From the NCBI GenBank assembly GCA_937902395.1, contig CALGTV010000049.1:1-16590 (forward strand): a stretch of 16,590 nt of DNA, written 5' to 3'. How positions within the stretch are numbered: the stretch's first letter is position 1; every line of letters begins with the position of its first letter. A program made the position numbers and the translations under genes. Source of the DNA: an uncultured Ruminococcus sp. Its GTDB lineage: Bacteria; Bacillota; Clostridia; Oscillospirales; Ruminococcaceae. The notes beneath the pieces are model-generated. The model had not been told where the DNA came from, ran no database searches, and saw nothing but the letters and a program-made list of their open reading frames with translations. Below, piece by piece: positions 1-7,191 of this stretch.

Positions 1-55
1 GGACGCTCTGCAAGAGAGAGCGTCCCCTTAAAAACTTTCTTATTGTAACTTTTTT
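1..55 (+). repeat. Dispersed hairpin repeat, left copy
   Basis: A 9-bp stem (GGACGCTCT at 1-9, AGAGCGTCC at 17-25) encloses a 7-base loop and is followed by a T-rich tail containing TCTTATTGTAACTTTTTT. The last bases of the window, read on the - strand, carry the same hairpin with one base different over 25, and a similar tail (TCTTGTTGTAATTTTTT). It is therefore a conserved element of about 55-60 bp and not a chance palindrome. There is no T-run directly after the stem, so it does not look like a standard intrinsic terminator. It could be a REP/MITE-like element or a processed mRNA 3' end. Because the window starts exactly here, the left end of the element may lie outside. Confidence 0.75.
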
Positions 56-64
56 GACAGACTG

Positions 65-96
65 AAACGCACCCGTGATTAACGAGTGCGTTTTTT
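65..96 (+). terminator. Intrinsic terminator reading rightward
   Basis: The arms AAACGCAC (65-72) and GTGCGTTT (86-93) form an 8-bp stem, extended by CGT/ACG inside, and run into a tract of six T at 91-96 on the + strand. This should end transcription of a + strand gene lying off the left edge. Read on the - strand, where it follows the stop codon of the LRR-dockerin gene at 109, the stem is followed only by TTTCAGTC, so termination of that gene here would be weaker. Confidence 0.6.
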
Positions 97-108
97 GTAC
101 GATTGTTA

Positions 109-3100
109 TTAGTCCCATTCAGGCTCTTTGCCTGTGGAAATCATTGCGTAATATGCAAGGATTTTTGAAGCGTCAGAGGAATCAATCACGCTGTCATTAT
201 TTACATCAGCAGATTTCAGCTGGCTCTCTGTAAATTCACCTGCTCCGCCTGTCTGGATTCTGGCATATTCAGCAAGTACAAGTGAAGCGTCGGAGGAATC
301 AACAGAATCGTCACCATTCACATCGCCTAATTCAGCTGTTGTCGGCTTTTCTTCAAGAGCAACAAATTTTATGTTGTATTTTTCAGCGTATGCCTGAACC
401 TCCGAATTTTCACAACCGTATATTACTGTTGTATCAGGAATAGTATTTTTAACATCATCAATTACACATTCAGGATTTTTAAGTGTGATTGAAGCTAATT
501 TTTCACATCCTTCAAAAGCTGAATGTCCAATTTCTATAATACTCTCAGGAAGTGTAACAGATGTCAGATTTATACAGTCTCTAAATGTAGAATATTCAAT
601 ATCCGTAACGCCGTCTGGTATTACAATTGATTCCAATGATGTACAGCCGCAAAATGCATAAGGACCTATGTACATAACATCATCGGAAATAGTTACCGAT
701 TTAAGATTTGTACAATAGGAGAATGCAGCTACTTCTATACCTGTAACCCCTTTTTCAACTACAACCTTAACTATATCTTCTTGATATTTATTCCACGGTA
801 CTTTATTATCAGGGAAATACATACTTCCCCAGGCTCCGCTGATAGTGAGCGTACCCTCGCTGTCAAACATCCAAGAAACTCCATCTTCCTCCATTACACC
901 ACATTCGCCTGAATCTATTATTTCAATAGCTGGTTTTCCTTCAAGAGCAACAAATGTTCTGTTGTATTTTTCGGCGTATGCCTGTGCTGTGGAGTTTTCA
1001 TAGCCGTAGATTGTGCCGTTGAAAACATTTTCCTCTGTATCAAAATCGTGAGAATTGCATATTGTGTGTTCTGCATCAGCAATTTTACATCCAGGATGTT
1101 CAAAAATAACTGATTTCAAATTTGAACAACCACACAATGCTGTAAAATCTACTTTTTTGACATTTTTAGAAAATGTAATTGTTTCAAGGCTTGCACATTC
1201 TCTGAATACACCGCTATTAATTGTGTCAATGCTGTCAGGTATGGTTATATCTTTCAGACTTGAACAGCCATAAAAAACTGAATGTCCCATTTCTGTAACA
1301 CTTTCAGGAATTTTTATCGAAGTCAATCCTGTACAGTCAAAAAAGGCACCTGTTTTGATATTTGTCACGCTATCGGGAATTGTGATTTCCGCTATTTTTT
1401 CGCAGCCGCTAAAAGCCTGCTCACCTATAGCAGTAACACCATTTTCAATCATAACCTTTATAATTTCAGCAGAATGTTCACTCCAAGGCGAATTTAAAGC
1501 CCAGCTGTCCATTTCACCTGTACCGCTGATTGTAAGAGTTCCCTCGCTGTCAAGCTGCCATTTGACATTATCGCCCTCAGCACCACATTCGCCTGAATCA
1601 ACTATTTCAACAGCCGGCTTTTCTTCAAGAGCAACAAATTTTCTGCTGTATTTCTCAGCATAAGCCTGCGCTGTGGAGTTTGCATCACCGCGGATTTCGG
1701 CTGTGTCGGAGATTGTAATTTCACTATCGTATATTGTACACTCAGGATTATTTATTGTTATTGTGGCTAAGCTGCCGCAATTAGTAAATGCATTACTTCC
1801 GATACTTGTAACACTGTCTGGAATTGTTATTGAGGTCAAACTAACACAATAACAAAATACACTATCTCCGATACTTGTAACTCGGTCTGGTATTGTTATC
1901 GTGGTTAAGCTGATGCAATCAGAAAACGCCTCATCTCCGATGCTTGTAACGCTGTCCGGTATTGTTATTGTGGTTAAGCCGGTGAAGTCAGAAAATGCCT
2001 TATCTCCGATACTTGTAACGCTGTCAGGTATTGTTATTGTGGTTAAGATGTTGCATCCGGAAAACGCCTCATCAACGATACTTGTAACGCCGTCAGGTAT
2101 AATATATTCTTCCGCAGTTTTCCCCGCAGGATAATGAATGAGCATACTTTTATCCTCGTTGAATAATACACCATCTTCACTTACATAATTTTTATTTTCG
2201 GAATCAACATTTATAGAAGTTAAGTTTTCACAATACTGAAATGCCTTATCTCCGATGCTTGTAACGCTGTCAGGTATTGTTATTGTGGTTAAACTGTCAC
2301 AAGAATAAAATGCATAATCTCCGATACTTGTAACGCTGTCAGATATTGTTGCTGAAGTAAGAGCAGTACAGTCGGCAAAAGCCTGCTCCCCTATAGTTGT
2401 AACACCATTTTCAATTATTACTTTTGTAATTTTATCAGAATGTTCACTCCAGGGCGAATTTAAAGCCCAGCTGTCCATTTCACCTGTACCGCTGATAGTA
2501 AGCGTACCCTCGCTGTCAAGCTGCCATTTGACATTATCGCCCTCAGCACCACATTCGCCCGAAGCTACTATTTCAGCAGCAGGCTTTTCTTCAAGAGCCA
2601 CAAATTTTCTGTTGTATTTCTCAGCATATGCCTGCGCTGTGGAGTTTGCATAACCGTGAATTTCGGCTGTATTGGAAATTGTAGTTTCACTATCGTATAT
2701 TGTACACTCAGGATTTTTGATTGTAATTGAAGTTAAATTCACGCAATTTTCAAATGCAGCGCTGCCTATAGTTTTCACACTATCTTGAATTACTATTTCT
2801 TTCAGTTTATGACAGTTATTGAAACATACTTCTCCTATCTCAGTAACAGTATCAGGAATTACAATAGATTCAAGATTGTGACAGTTTCCGAACATACCTG
2901 TGGGAAGTGCTGTTATACTATCAGGCAGACTGACAGAAACAAGCTTATCACAGCCGTTGAATACAAAATTGCCTATTTTAATATCTGTATCAGGCAATGT
3001 TATTGTTTCCAGACTGCCGCAGGAATAGAAAGCGTGATCTCCTATACTTTTAACATTGTCAGGGATAACTATTTCTGTCATATCTGTATTTTCAGAAAAA

Positions 3101-3831
3101 GCCTCCTCATTTATACTTGTAACAGTATCGGGAATTACAACCTTACCCTCGCAGGTTTTTCCGCTGATCAGAATGTTGTTAACTATAACAATGGGATTCT
3201 TTTCTGCCTGCTTTTGCAGCCACAATGAATTATTAAACGCACTTCCTGCAAAAATATTTACGCTTTCGGGAATTGCCATTTCTTCAAGCTTTGTGCAATC
3301 CTCGAATGCTGAATAACCTATTGCTATAATACTATCGGGAAGAACAATTGATTTGAGTGATTTGCAGCCCTTAAAGGTATTATTAGGAATGCTTTCAATT
3401 CCCTCAGGCAGAGTGATTTCAGACAGATTTTCACATAAATAAAATGCTCCGCCGCCTACACTCTTAACACTTGCAGGAATTGTTACAGAACTTAAATTTT
3501 TACATTCTGCAAATGCAAAATTTCCAATATCAGTAACCCCCTCCTCGATTACCACCTTAGAGAATGTGTTCTGTGTATACCACGGTGTCTGCTCAGCTCG
3601 CCACCAATGGTCAGGCATTGCACCCTCACCGCTGATAGTGAGCGTACCCTCGCTGTCAAGTTTCCATGTGACATTATCTCCCTCAACACCACATTCGCCG
3701 GAAGCAACAGCATCAGCCGCATTAGCAGTTATCGCAGGCAATTCAATGGGATTATAAGGCATAACACCGAAACTGTTTGCCGCCAGCAGCAACGCCGCAA
3801 TGCAGACAGCAGATTTCTTTAAATAATTCAT
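109..3831 (-). CDS. Secreted BspA-like leucine-rich-repeat protein with C-terminal type I dockerin
   Basis: 1240 aa. A signal peptide (basic MNYLKK, then hydrophobic 8-22, possible cleavage near ANAA at 36-39) indicates export. The body has four modules, each opening with SGECG...W.lDSEGTLTISG (near 44, 424, 746 and 974), continuing with 23-residue BspA/TpLRR repeats (IPDSVTSIGDxAFxxCxxLTTIT) and closing with NSTAQAYAEKYN.KFVALE. The C-terminus (1168-1233) is a type I dockerin with two EF-hand-like calcium loops: D1170, N1172, D1174, D1178, D1181 and D1209, N1211, D1213, D1217, D1220. In this family the dockerin docks to a cohesin on a scaffoldin or cell-wall anchor; BspA-type LRRs are usually adhesive. 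Inference: a non-enzymatic adhesin or binding subunit of a cellulosome-like complex. SD AGAAGG lies at 3842-3847. It is monocistronic, with its promoter at 3882-3910. No catalytic domain is visible. Ligand unknown. Confidence 0.93.
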   Translation of the reverse strand: MNYLKKSAVCIAALLLAANSFGVMPYNPIELPAITANAADAVASGECGVEGDNVTWKLDSEGTLTISGEGAMPDHWWRAEQTPWYTQNTFSKVVIEEGVTDIGNFAFAECKNLSSVTIPASVKSVGGGAFYLCENLSEITLPEGIESIPNNTFKGCKSLKSIVLPDSIIAIGYSAFEDCTKLEEMAIPESVNIFAGSAFNNSLWLQKQAEKNPIVIVNNILISGKTCEGKVVIPDTVTSINEEAFSENTDMTEIVIPDNVKSIGDHAFYSCGSLETITLPDTDIKIGNFVFNGCDKLVSVSLPDSITALPTGMFGNCHNLESIVIPDTVTEIGEVCFNNCHKLKEIVIQDSVKTIGSAAFENCVNLTSITIKNPECTIYDSETTISNTAEIHGYANSTAQAYAEKYNRKFVALEEKPAAEIVASGECGAEGDNVKWQLDSEGTLTISGTGEMDSWALNSPWSEHSDKITKVIIENGVTTIGEQAFADCTALTSATISDSVTSIGDYAFYSCDSLTTITIPDSVTSIGDKAFQYCENLTSINVDSENKNYVSEDGVLFNEDKSMLIHYPAGKTAEEYIIPDGVTSIVDEAFSGCNILTTITIPDSVTSIGDKAFSDFTGLTTITIPDSVTSIGDEAFSDCISLTTITIPDRVTSIGDSVFCYCVSLTSITIPDSVTSIGSNAFTNCGSLATITINNPECTIYDSEITISDTAEIRGDANSTAQAYAEKYSRKFVALEEKPAVEIVDSGECGAEGDNVKWQLDSEGTLTISGTGEMDSWALNSPWSEHSAEIIKVMIENGVTAIGEQAFSGCEKIAEITIPDSVTNIKTGAFFDCTGLTSIKIPESVTEMGHSVFYGCSSLKDITIPDSIDTINSGVFRECASLETITFSKNVKKVDFTALCGCSNLKSVIFEHPGCKIADAEHTICNSHDFDTEENVFNGTIYGYENSTAQAYAEKYNRTFVALEGKPAIEIIDSGECGVMEEDGVSWMFDSEGTLTISGAWGSMYFPDNKVPWNKYQEDIVKVVVEKGVTGIEVAAFSYCTNLKSVTISDDVMYIGPYAFCGCTSLESIVIPDGVTDIEYSTFRDCINLTSVTLPESIIEIGHSAFEGCEKLASITLKNPECVIDDVKNTIPDTTVIYGCENSEVQAYAEKYNIKFVALEEKPTTAELGDVNGDDSVDSSDASLVLAEYARIQTGGAGEFTESQLKSADVNNDSVIDSSDASKILAYYAMISTGKEPEWD
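1801..2104 (-). repeat. 69-bp tandem repeats encoding LRR units
   Basis: Units start at 1801, 1870, 1939 and 2008, with a partial unit at 2077; two more start at 2254 and 2323 after a non-repeat insert. Each unit begins GATRCTTGTAACxCxGTC and encodes one 23-aa LRR. The similarity extends to synonymous positions (GGTATTGTTATTGTGGTTAAG recurs almost unchanged), which points to recent duplication or gene conversion and not only to protein-level constraint. Unit number may vary between strains. Confidence 0.85.
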
Positions 3832-3840
3832 AAATTAACA

Positions 3841-3848
3841 CCTTCTCA
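3841..3848 (-). promoter_or_regulatory. Ribosome binding site of the LRR-dockerin gene
   Basis: On the - strand AGAAGG lies 10 bases before the ATG at 3831. It supports the start used, which is also the start that gives a proper signal peptide. Confidence 0.7.
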
Positions 3849-3881
3849 TTTTAAATTTTAAGCTTTTCAGCCCATATATTT

Positions 3882-3910
3882 ATTATATCCCGACCCTACT
3901 GATTTGTCAA
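3882..3910 (-). promoter_or_regulatory. Sigma-A promoter of the LRR-dockerin gene
   Basis: On the - strand TTGACA (3905-3910), a 17-base spacer and TATAAT (3882-3887) form a perfect consensus promoter. It predicts a start near 3875 and a 5' leader of about 45 bases. The -35 box lies inside the left arm of the inverted repeat at 3903-3925. Confidence 0.85.
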
Positions 3911-3925
3911 TATACTTTTGACAAA
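3903..3925. promoter_or_regulatory. Inverted repeat between divergent promoters, possible operator
   Basis: TTTGTCAA (3903-3910), 7 bases, then TTGACAAA (3918-3925) is a perfect 8-bp inverted repeat with 15-base centre spacing. It overlaps the -35 of the leftward gene and lies about 17 bp upstream of the rightward -35. This placement suits a dimeric regulator acting on both genes. The alternative is that the arms simply reflect -35-like TTGACA sequences. No regulator gene is adjacent. Confidence 0.4.
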
Positions 3926-3941
3926 TATAACAAAAAACAGC

Positions 3942-3970
3942 TTGACAAAACCACCAATGTAAGTTATAAT
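3942..3970 (+). promoter_or_regulatory. Sigma-A promoter of the 4025-5969 operon
   Basis: TTGACA (3942-3947), a 17-base spacer and TATAAT (3965-3970) give a perfect consensus promoter. The predicted start is near 3977, leaving a leader of about 48 bases before the ATG at 4025. Confidence 0.87.
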
Positions 3971-4024
3971 ATTTATAATGCCGATTTATACGGTGTCACT
4001 TTGTATTAGTAAGGCGGTGAAATT

Positions 4025-4639
4025 ATGTACAAAGAAAGAATGATATCATGGGGCTGCGGAATTATAGCCTTTATCGTCATTCTGCTTCTTGGAAAAAGCT
4101 GTATGGCAGTTCCCGAATCAAGCAAGAAAAAAGGTAAAGATACTTCCGATTCTGTGGGATATGAAAACACTACAGAAAATAACGACGGATTCGGCATAAT
4201 TTATCCGACAGCAAGCCACGAAGAATCAGAAAATTCAAAGGGCGAACTGGTACTTGATATGTTCGGCAGACCTGTCAGGGTTACTGAACCGCCTGCGGAG
4301 GAAGTTGAAATGCCAACGGATGAAAATGGAAATCCCATTGAACCGCCTACCGAGATTTATACCGATGAAGACGGGAATATCATAGAACCGCCAACAGAGG
4401 AAAACGAAGAAGAAACACAGTCTGAAAACGATTCAGAAGATGATGCAGAATCAGAAGAAAATGCAGAAGTTTCAGACGAAGAAACTGACGATGAGCAATC
4501 CGAAGAAAACACCGAAGACGGAGATGAGGATGTAATACCGATTCCACCAGGATTCAGCGGATATGATCATAAAGAATACGATTCGGAGGGAACCGAAAAG
4601 CCAACAGTTCCGCCCGATTTCGTAATTGTAATTGAATAA
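4025..4639 (+). CDS. Membrane-anchored acidic Pro/Glu-rich protein of unknown function
   Basis: 204 aa, not recognised as a named family. A short N-terminus is followed by one hydrophobic segment (about 8-23, WGCGIIAFIVILLLG), so it is probably a single-pass protein with its tail outside. C26 is preceded by GKS, which is a poor lipobox, so lipidation is doubtful. Residues 98-128 hold two copies of TDE(N/D)GN.IEPPTE. Residues 123-170 are almost wholly E, D, S, T and N, probably disordered and strongly negative. The tail is PIPPGF...PPDFVIVIE. An SD-like AAGGCGGTG lies at 4011-4019. It is the first gene of an operon, 15 bp before a cyclophilin gene. A calcium-binding, spacer or wall-spanning role is possible but unproven. 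Confidence 0.75.
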   Translation: MYKERMISWGCGIIAFIVILLLGKSCMAVPESSKKKGKDTSDSVGYENTTENNDGFGIIYPTASHEESENSKGELVLDMFGRPVRVTEPPAEEVEMPTDENGNPIEPPTEIYTDEDGNIIEPPTEENEEETQSENDSEDDAESEENAEVSDEETDDEQSEENTEDGDEDVIPIPPGFSGYDHKEYDSEGTEKPTVPPDFVIVIE

Positions 4640-4654
4640 ACGGAGGTAAAACAA

Positions 4655-5125
4655 ATGATAGTAATTGAAATGGAAAACGGCAAGAAGATTAAACTGGAGC
4701 TTTATCCCGATATCGCACCTATTTCATGCAAAAATTTTGAGCGTCTTGTAAGCGAGGGCTTTTATGACGGTCTTACATTCCACCGTGTAATCCCCGGCTT
4801 CATGATACAGGGCGGCTGTCCAAACGGTACAGGCACAGGCGGTCCCGGCTGGCATATCAAGGGCGAATTTGCAGCAAACGGCGTACAGAACGACCTCAAG
4901 CATACAAGAGGCGTACTCTCAATGGCACGCGCACAGAACCCCGATTCCGCAGGTTCACAGTTCTTTATCATGCACGCTGACGCAGCATATCTTGACGGTC
5001 AGTATGCCGCATTCGGCAAAGTAATCGAGGGTATGGAAGTAGTAGACGAGATAGCAGCGCAGGCTACAAATTATGCTGACTGCCCCCTTGCTCCCCAGAT
5101 TATGAAAAAGGTAACAATCGAATAA
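4655..5125 (+). CDS. Peptidyl-prolyl cis-trans isomerase, cyclophilin type
   Basis: 156 aa, the usual length of a single-domain bacterial cyclophilin, which catalyses isomerisation of X-Pro bonds. Family landmarks are visible: FHRVIPGFMIQGG (42-54, with catalytic Arg R44, and F49 and Q52), GTGTGGPGW (58-66), SAGSQFFIMHAD (98-109) and LDGQYAAFGKVIEGMEVVD (113-131). There is no signal peptide, so it is cytoplasmic. SD GGAGG lies at 4642-4646, 15 bp after the preceding stop and 10 bp before the next gene, so it is cotranscribed with both neighbours. A Tyr or Phe occupies the region where human CypA has the cyclosporin-binding Trp, as in many bacterial forms. Confidence 0.95.
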   Translation: MIVIEMENGKKIKLELYPDIAPISCKNFERLVSEGFYDGLTFHRVIPGFMIQGGCPNGTGTGGPGWHIKGEFAANGVQNDLKHTRGVLSMARAQNPDSAGSQFFIMHADAAYLDGQYAAFGKVIEGMEVVDEIAAQATNYADCPLAPQIMKKVTIE

Positions 5126-5135
5126 GGTAACAGCT

Positions 5136-5969
5136 ATGTTATATATCGGATGTCACCTTTCCTATTCCAAGGGCTATAAGGCAATGGGCGAACAGGCACT
5201 TGAAATAGACGCAAATACCTTTGCATTTTTCACAAGGAATCCCCGCGGCGGCTCAGCAAAGACCATTAACGAGGCAGATGCAAAAGCATTGCAGGATATT
5301 CTCAGCGAGAACAGTTTTGGCAAGCTTGTGGCTCATGCACCATATACCATGAATGCCTGCGCCGCTGATGAAAATATCAGACGTTTTGCCAGAGAGGCAA
5401 TGGCAGATGACCTTATTCGTATGGAAGCTACACCAAACAATTATTACAATTTCCACCCGGGCTCACACGTAAAGCAGGGCGTTGAAATTGGAATAAAGCT
5501 CATTACAGAACAGCTCAACGAATGTCTGACAGAAGAACAAACCACCACAGTTCTGCTTGAAACTATGGCAGGAAAGGGCTCTGAAATGGGACGTACTTTT
5601 GATGAGCTCAGAGCAATAATCGACGGTGTAGAGCTCAAACATAAGCTTGGCGTCTGCCTTGACACCTGTCACGTATGGGACGGCGGATATGATATTGTAA
5701 ACAATCTTGACGGAGTTCTTGAAGAATTTGACAAAATCATAGGACTTGACAGATTGAAAGCAATACATCTCAACGATAGCATGAATCCAATGGGAAGTCA
5801 CAAGGATAGACATGCAAAAATCGGCGAGGGACAGATAGGCGCAGATGCACTTATCCGCGTTATAAATCACCCGAAGCTGAAAAATCTGCCATTTATACTG
5901 GAAACCCCAAATGATATTGAGGGTTATGCAAAGGAAATTAAATTCCTGCGTGAAAATTACAGCGAATAA
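5136..5969 (+). CDS. nfo: Endonuclease IV (deoxyribonuclease IV, AP endonuclease)
   Basis: 277 aa TIM-barrel enzyme of base excision repair that cuts 5' of abasic sites. All nine metal ligands expected from E. coli Nfo can be matched: H67 (HAPY), H107 (FHPGSH), E142 (LLETMAG), D176 and H179 (CLDTCH), H211 (IHLND), D224 and H226 (HKDRHAKIGEG) and E256 (LETPND). The three-zinc site is therefore intact. The start is ATG at 5136, 10 bp after the cyclophilin stop, with a weak SD AAGGTAA; translation may be partly coupled. It is the last gene of the operon and is followed by the palindromic terminator at 5975. Confidence 0.96.
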   Translation: MLYIGCHLSYSKGYKAMGEQALEIDANTFAFFTRNPRGGSAKTINEADAKALQDILSENSFGKLVAHAPYTMNACAADENIRRFAREAMADDLIRMEATPNNYYNFHPGSHVKQGVEIGIKLITEQLNECLTEEQTTTVLLETMAGKGSEMGRTFDELRAIIDGVELKHKLGVCLDTCHVWDGGYDIVNNLDGVLEEFDKIIGLDRLKAIHLNDSMNPMGSHKDRHAKIGEGQIGADALIRVINHPKLKNLPFILETPNDIEGYAKEIKFLRENYSE

Positions 5970-5974
5970 AAAAC

Positions 5975-6004
5975 ATGGGCGGTCGATCGACCGCCCATTT
6001 GTTT
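5975..6004. terminator. Bidirectional terminator with perfect 24-bp palindrome
   Basis: Bases 5975-5998 form a perfect 24-bp palindrome whose centre is GGTCGATCGACC. On the + strand it is followed by TTTGTTTC and on the - strand by GTTTTTTATT. It separates the convergent endonuclease IV and small antitoxin-like genes and should end transcription from both sides, more strongly for the leftward one. Confidence 0.85.
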
Positions 6005-6019
6005 CTAATTCAAAAACAG

Positions 6020-6208
6020 TTATATATCAGCCCACACTTCATCATGAGAGTAATATTCACCATTTTTTAATTCTTCATCAGCTTTATCCAATATCTTTTT
6101 TTCTTCAGGTGTAACCTTAGTAAAATCAGGATCCCAAGCCAACACAATACGTTTTATCATTTCAGCAATAAGATTCTGTTCCGTTTGTTTAGAATATCGT
6201 ATCTGCAT
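6020..6208 (-). CDS. Small antitoxin-like protein, function unknown
   Basis: 62 aa. A good SD (GGAG at 6214-6217, 5 bases before the ATG) and a clean stop before a terminator support a real gene. The C-terminus, KADEELKNGEYYSHDEVWADI, resembles the tail of small RelB/prevent-host-death-like antitoxins (charged helix, then NGE.YSH(D/E)EVW). The N-terminus MQIRYSKQ looks more like the first strand of RelE/ParE-type toxins. No toxin gene is adjacent on either side, so it would be an orphan, or the resemblance is superficial. It lies 71 bp downstream of the phosphotransacylase gene; a weak TATAAA at 6237-6242 (-) may give it its own transcript. Confidence 0.6.
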   Translation of the reverse strand: MQIRYSKQTEQNLIAEMIKRIVLAWDPDFTKVTPEEKKILDKADEELKNGEYYSHDEVWADI

Positions 6209-6279
6209 TTTCTCTCCACCAAATCAGAAAAACAATTTTATAGGACGCAGACTTGCACCTGCCGCAATTTAAGAAAAAA

Positions 6280-6861
6280 TTAGTCAATAACAGCAATTTC
6301 GCCGTAGAGCTCACGACCTGCACCGATAGCATTGGATTCATCAGTATCGATATGCATAGCTCTTGCATAGCTGGGTGATACACGGCAAACAACATCGCCA
6401 AGGATAGCGCTTCTCTCAGGTGTGGAAACCTTAACCCAAACAATCTGCTTGTCAACAACGCCAAGCTCCTCAGCGTCAGCAGGAGTAAGGTGGATATGAC
6501 GCTTTGCAACGATTACACCCTCGCTGATTTCAACTTCACCGCAGGGACCAACAACCTTGCAAGCACCTGAACCGGCGATATCAGCAGACTCTCTGATAGG
6601 AGCAGCAATACCGATAGAACGAGCGTCAGTAGCGGAAAGCTCAACCTGTGTCTCAGGACGAACAGGTCCGAGAATAGATACACCGGCAAGCTCTTTCTTA
6701 GGGCCTACGATAGTAACTCTCTCCTCGCAAGCGAACTGACCGGGCTGAGAAAGGTCCTTTTTCTTTGTAAGCTCATGACCCTTACCGAAAAGGATTTCAA
6801 GATGCTCCTGAGTTACGTGAATGTGTCTTGCAGATGTTTCAACAATAAAATTCTTTGCCAT
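6280..6861 (-). CDS. pduL: PduL-type phosphate propanoyltransferase (phosphotransacylase)
   Basis: 193 aa from the ATG at 6861, chosen because GGAGG lies just upstream on the - strand at 6871-6875; an in-frame ATG at 6888 lacks this. PduL moves an acyl group between CoA and phosphate, yielding acyl phosphate for ATP production. Two beta-barrel halves are seen: ARHIHVT (11-17, H13 and H15) with EERVTIVGPK (47-56), and RHIHLTPADAEELG (121-134, H122 and H124) with MHIDTDESNA (169-178, H170). These histidines and a Glu match the zinc-site pattern of the family. There is no N-terminal encapsulation extension and no microcompartment gene nearby, so it probably acts in the cytosol as a general phosphotransacetylase. 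Ends SIxGAGRELYGEIAVID as expected. Confidence 0.93.
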   Translation of the reverse strand: MAKNFIVETSARHIHVTQEHLEILFGKGHELTKKKDLSQPGQFACEERVTIVGPKKELAGVSILGPVRPETQVELSATDARSIGIAAPIRESADIAGSGACKVVGPCGEVEISEGVIVAKRHIHLTPADAEELGVVDKQIVWVKVSTPERSAILGDVVCRVSPSYARAMHIDTDESNAIGAGRELYGEIAVID

Positions 6862-6882
6862 TGTTTTATACCTCCATAAAAT

Positions 6883-6898
6883 GCTCACAGAAGTGAGC
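6883..6898 (-). promoter_or_regulatory. Leader hairpin before pduL
   Basis: GCTCAC (6883-6888), AGAA, GTGAGC (6893-6898) is a perfect 6-bp stem with a 4-base loop in the 5' leader, about 8 bases upstream of the ribosome binding site. A TATAAT (- strand, 6913-6918) lies just upstream, with no clear -35 at the right distance. The hairpin may stabilise the mRNA 5' end or modulate ribosome access. Confidence 0.4.
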
Positions 6899-6997
6899 TA
6901 TAAAATTACCATATTATATTTTACACCATTTCGACAAAAAGGTCAAGGCATAAAACGGTTTTTGATGTTAGCATTTTCTAACACCATTTCAAAATAA

Positions 6998-7022
6998 TCT
7001 CCCTGCCATTACAACAGGGAGA
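6998..7022 (-). terminator. Terminator hairpin after tRNA-Arg
   Basis: TCTCCCTG (6998-7005) and CAGGGAGA (7015-7022) form an 8-bp stem with a 9-base loop. On the - strand, downstream of the tRNA, the stem runs into TTATTTTG. On the + strand it is followed by AAAAAT, so it acts leftward. Confidence 0.65.
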
Positions 7023-7029
7023 AAAATAG

Positions 7030-7103
<74 letters not shown>

Positions 7104-7108
7104 ATATA

Positions 7109-7127
7109 GCAGGACTAAAAATCCTGC
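7109..7127 (-). other. Hairpin in the tRNA 5' leader
   Basis: GCAGGA and TCCTGC pair perfectly around a 7-base loop. With the promoter at 7134-7162 the transcript should begin near 7127, so the precursor would start with this hairpin immediately before the tRNA. It would have to be removed by RNase P cleavage. Confidence 0.5.
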
Positions 7128-7133
7128 CATAAT

Positions 7134-7162
7134 ATTATATCATTTTTTCAAACAAAAAGCAA
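7134..7162 (-). promoter_or_regulatory. Promoter of tRNA-Arg
   Basis: On the - strand TTGCTT (7157-7162), a 17-base spacer and TATAAT (7134-7139) form a good sigma-A promoter. It lies between the stop of the upstream PG-binding gene (7192) and the tRNA. Confidence 0.75.
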
Positions 7163-7191
7163 TAGCAGCACAATATTTTTATAAGATTTAA

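Noticed and set aside
1355..1663. Open frames on the + strand opposite the LRR gene (also 1055-1273, 1901-2134, 2785-3228, 3566-3822)
   Set aside because: They are antisense to a clear repeat-containing gene, lack ribosome binding sites and show only mirror images of the LRR pattern.
1801..2391. Non-coding satellite or CRISPR-like direct repeats
   Set aside because: The 69-bp period is exactly 23 codons and keeps the LRR frame open.
5463..5870. 135-aa open frame on the - strand
   Set aside because: It is antisense to endonuclease IV with all metal ligands in place; no SD and no recognisable domain.
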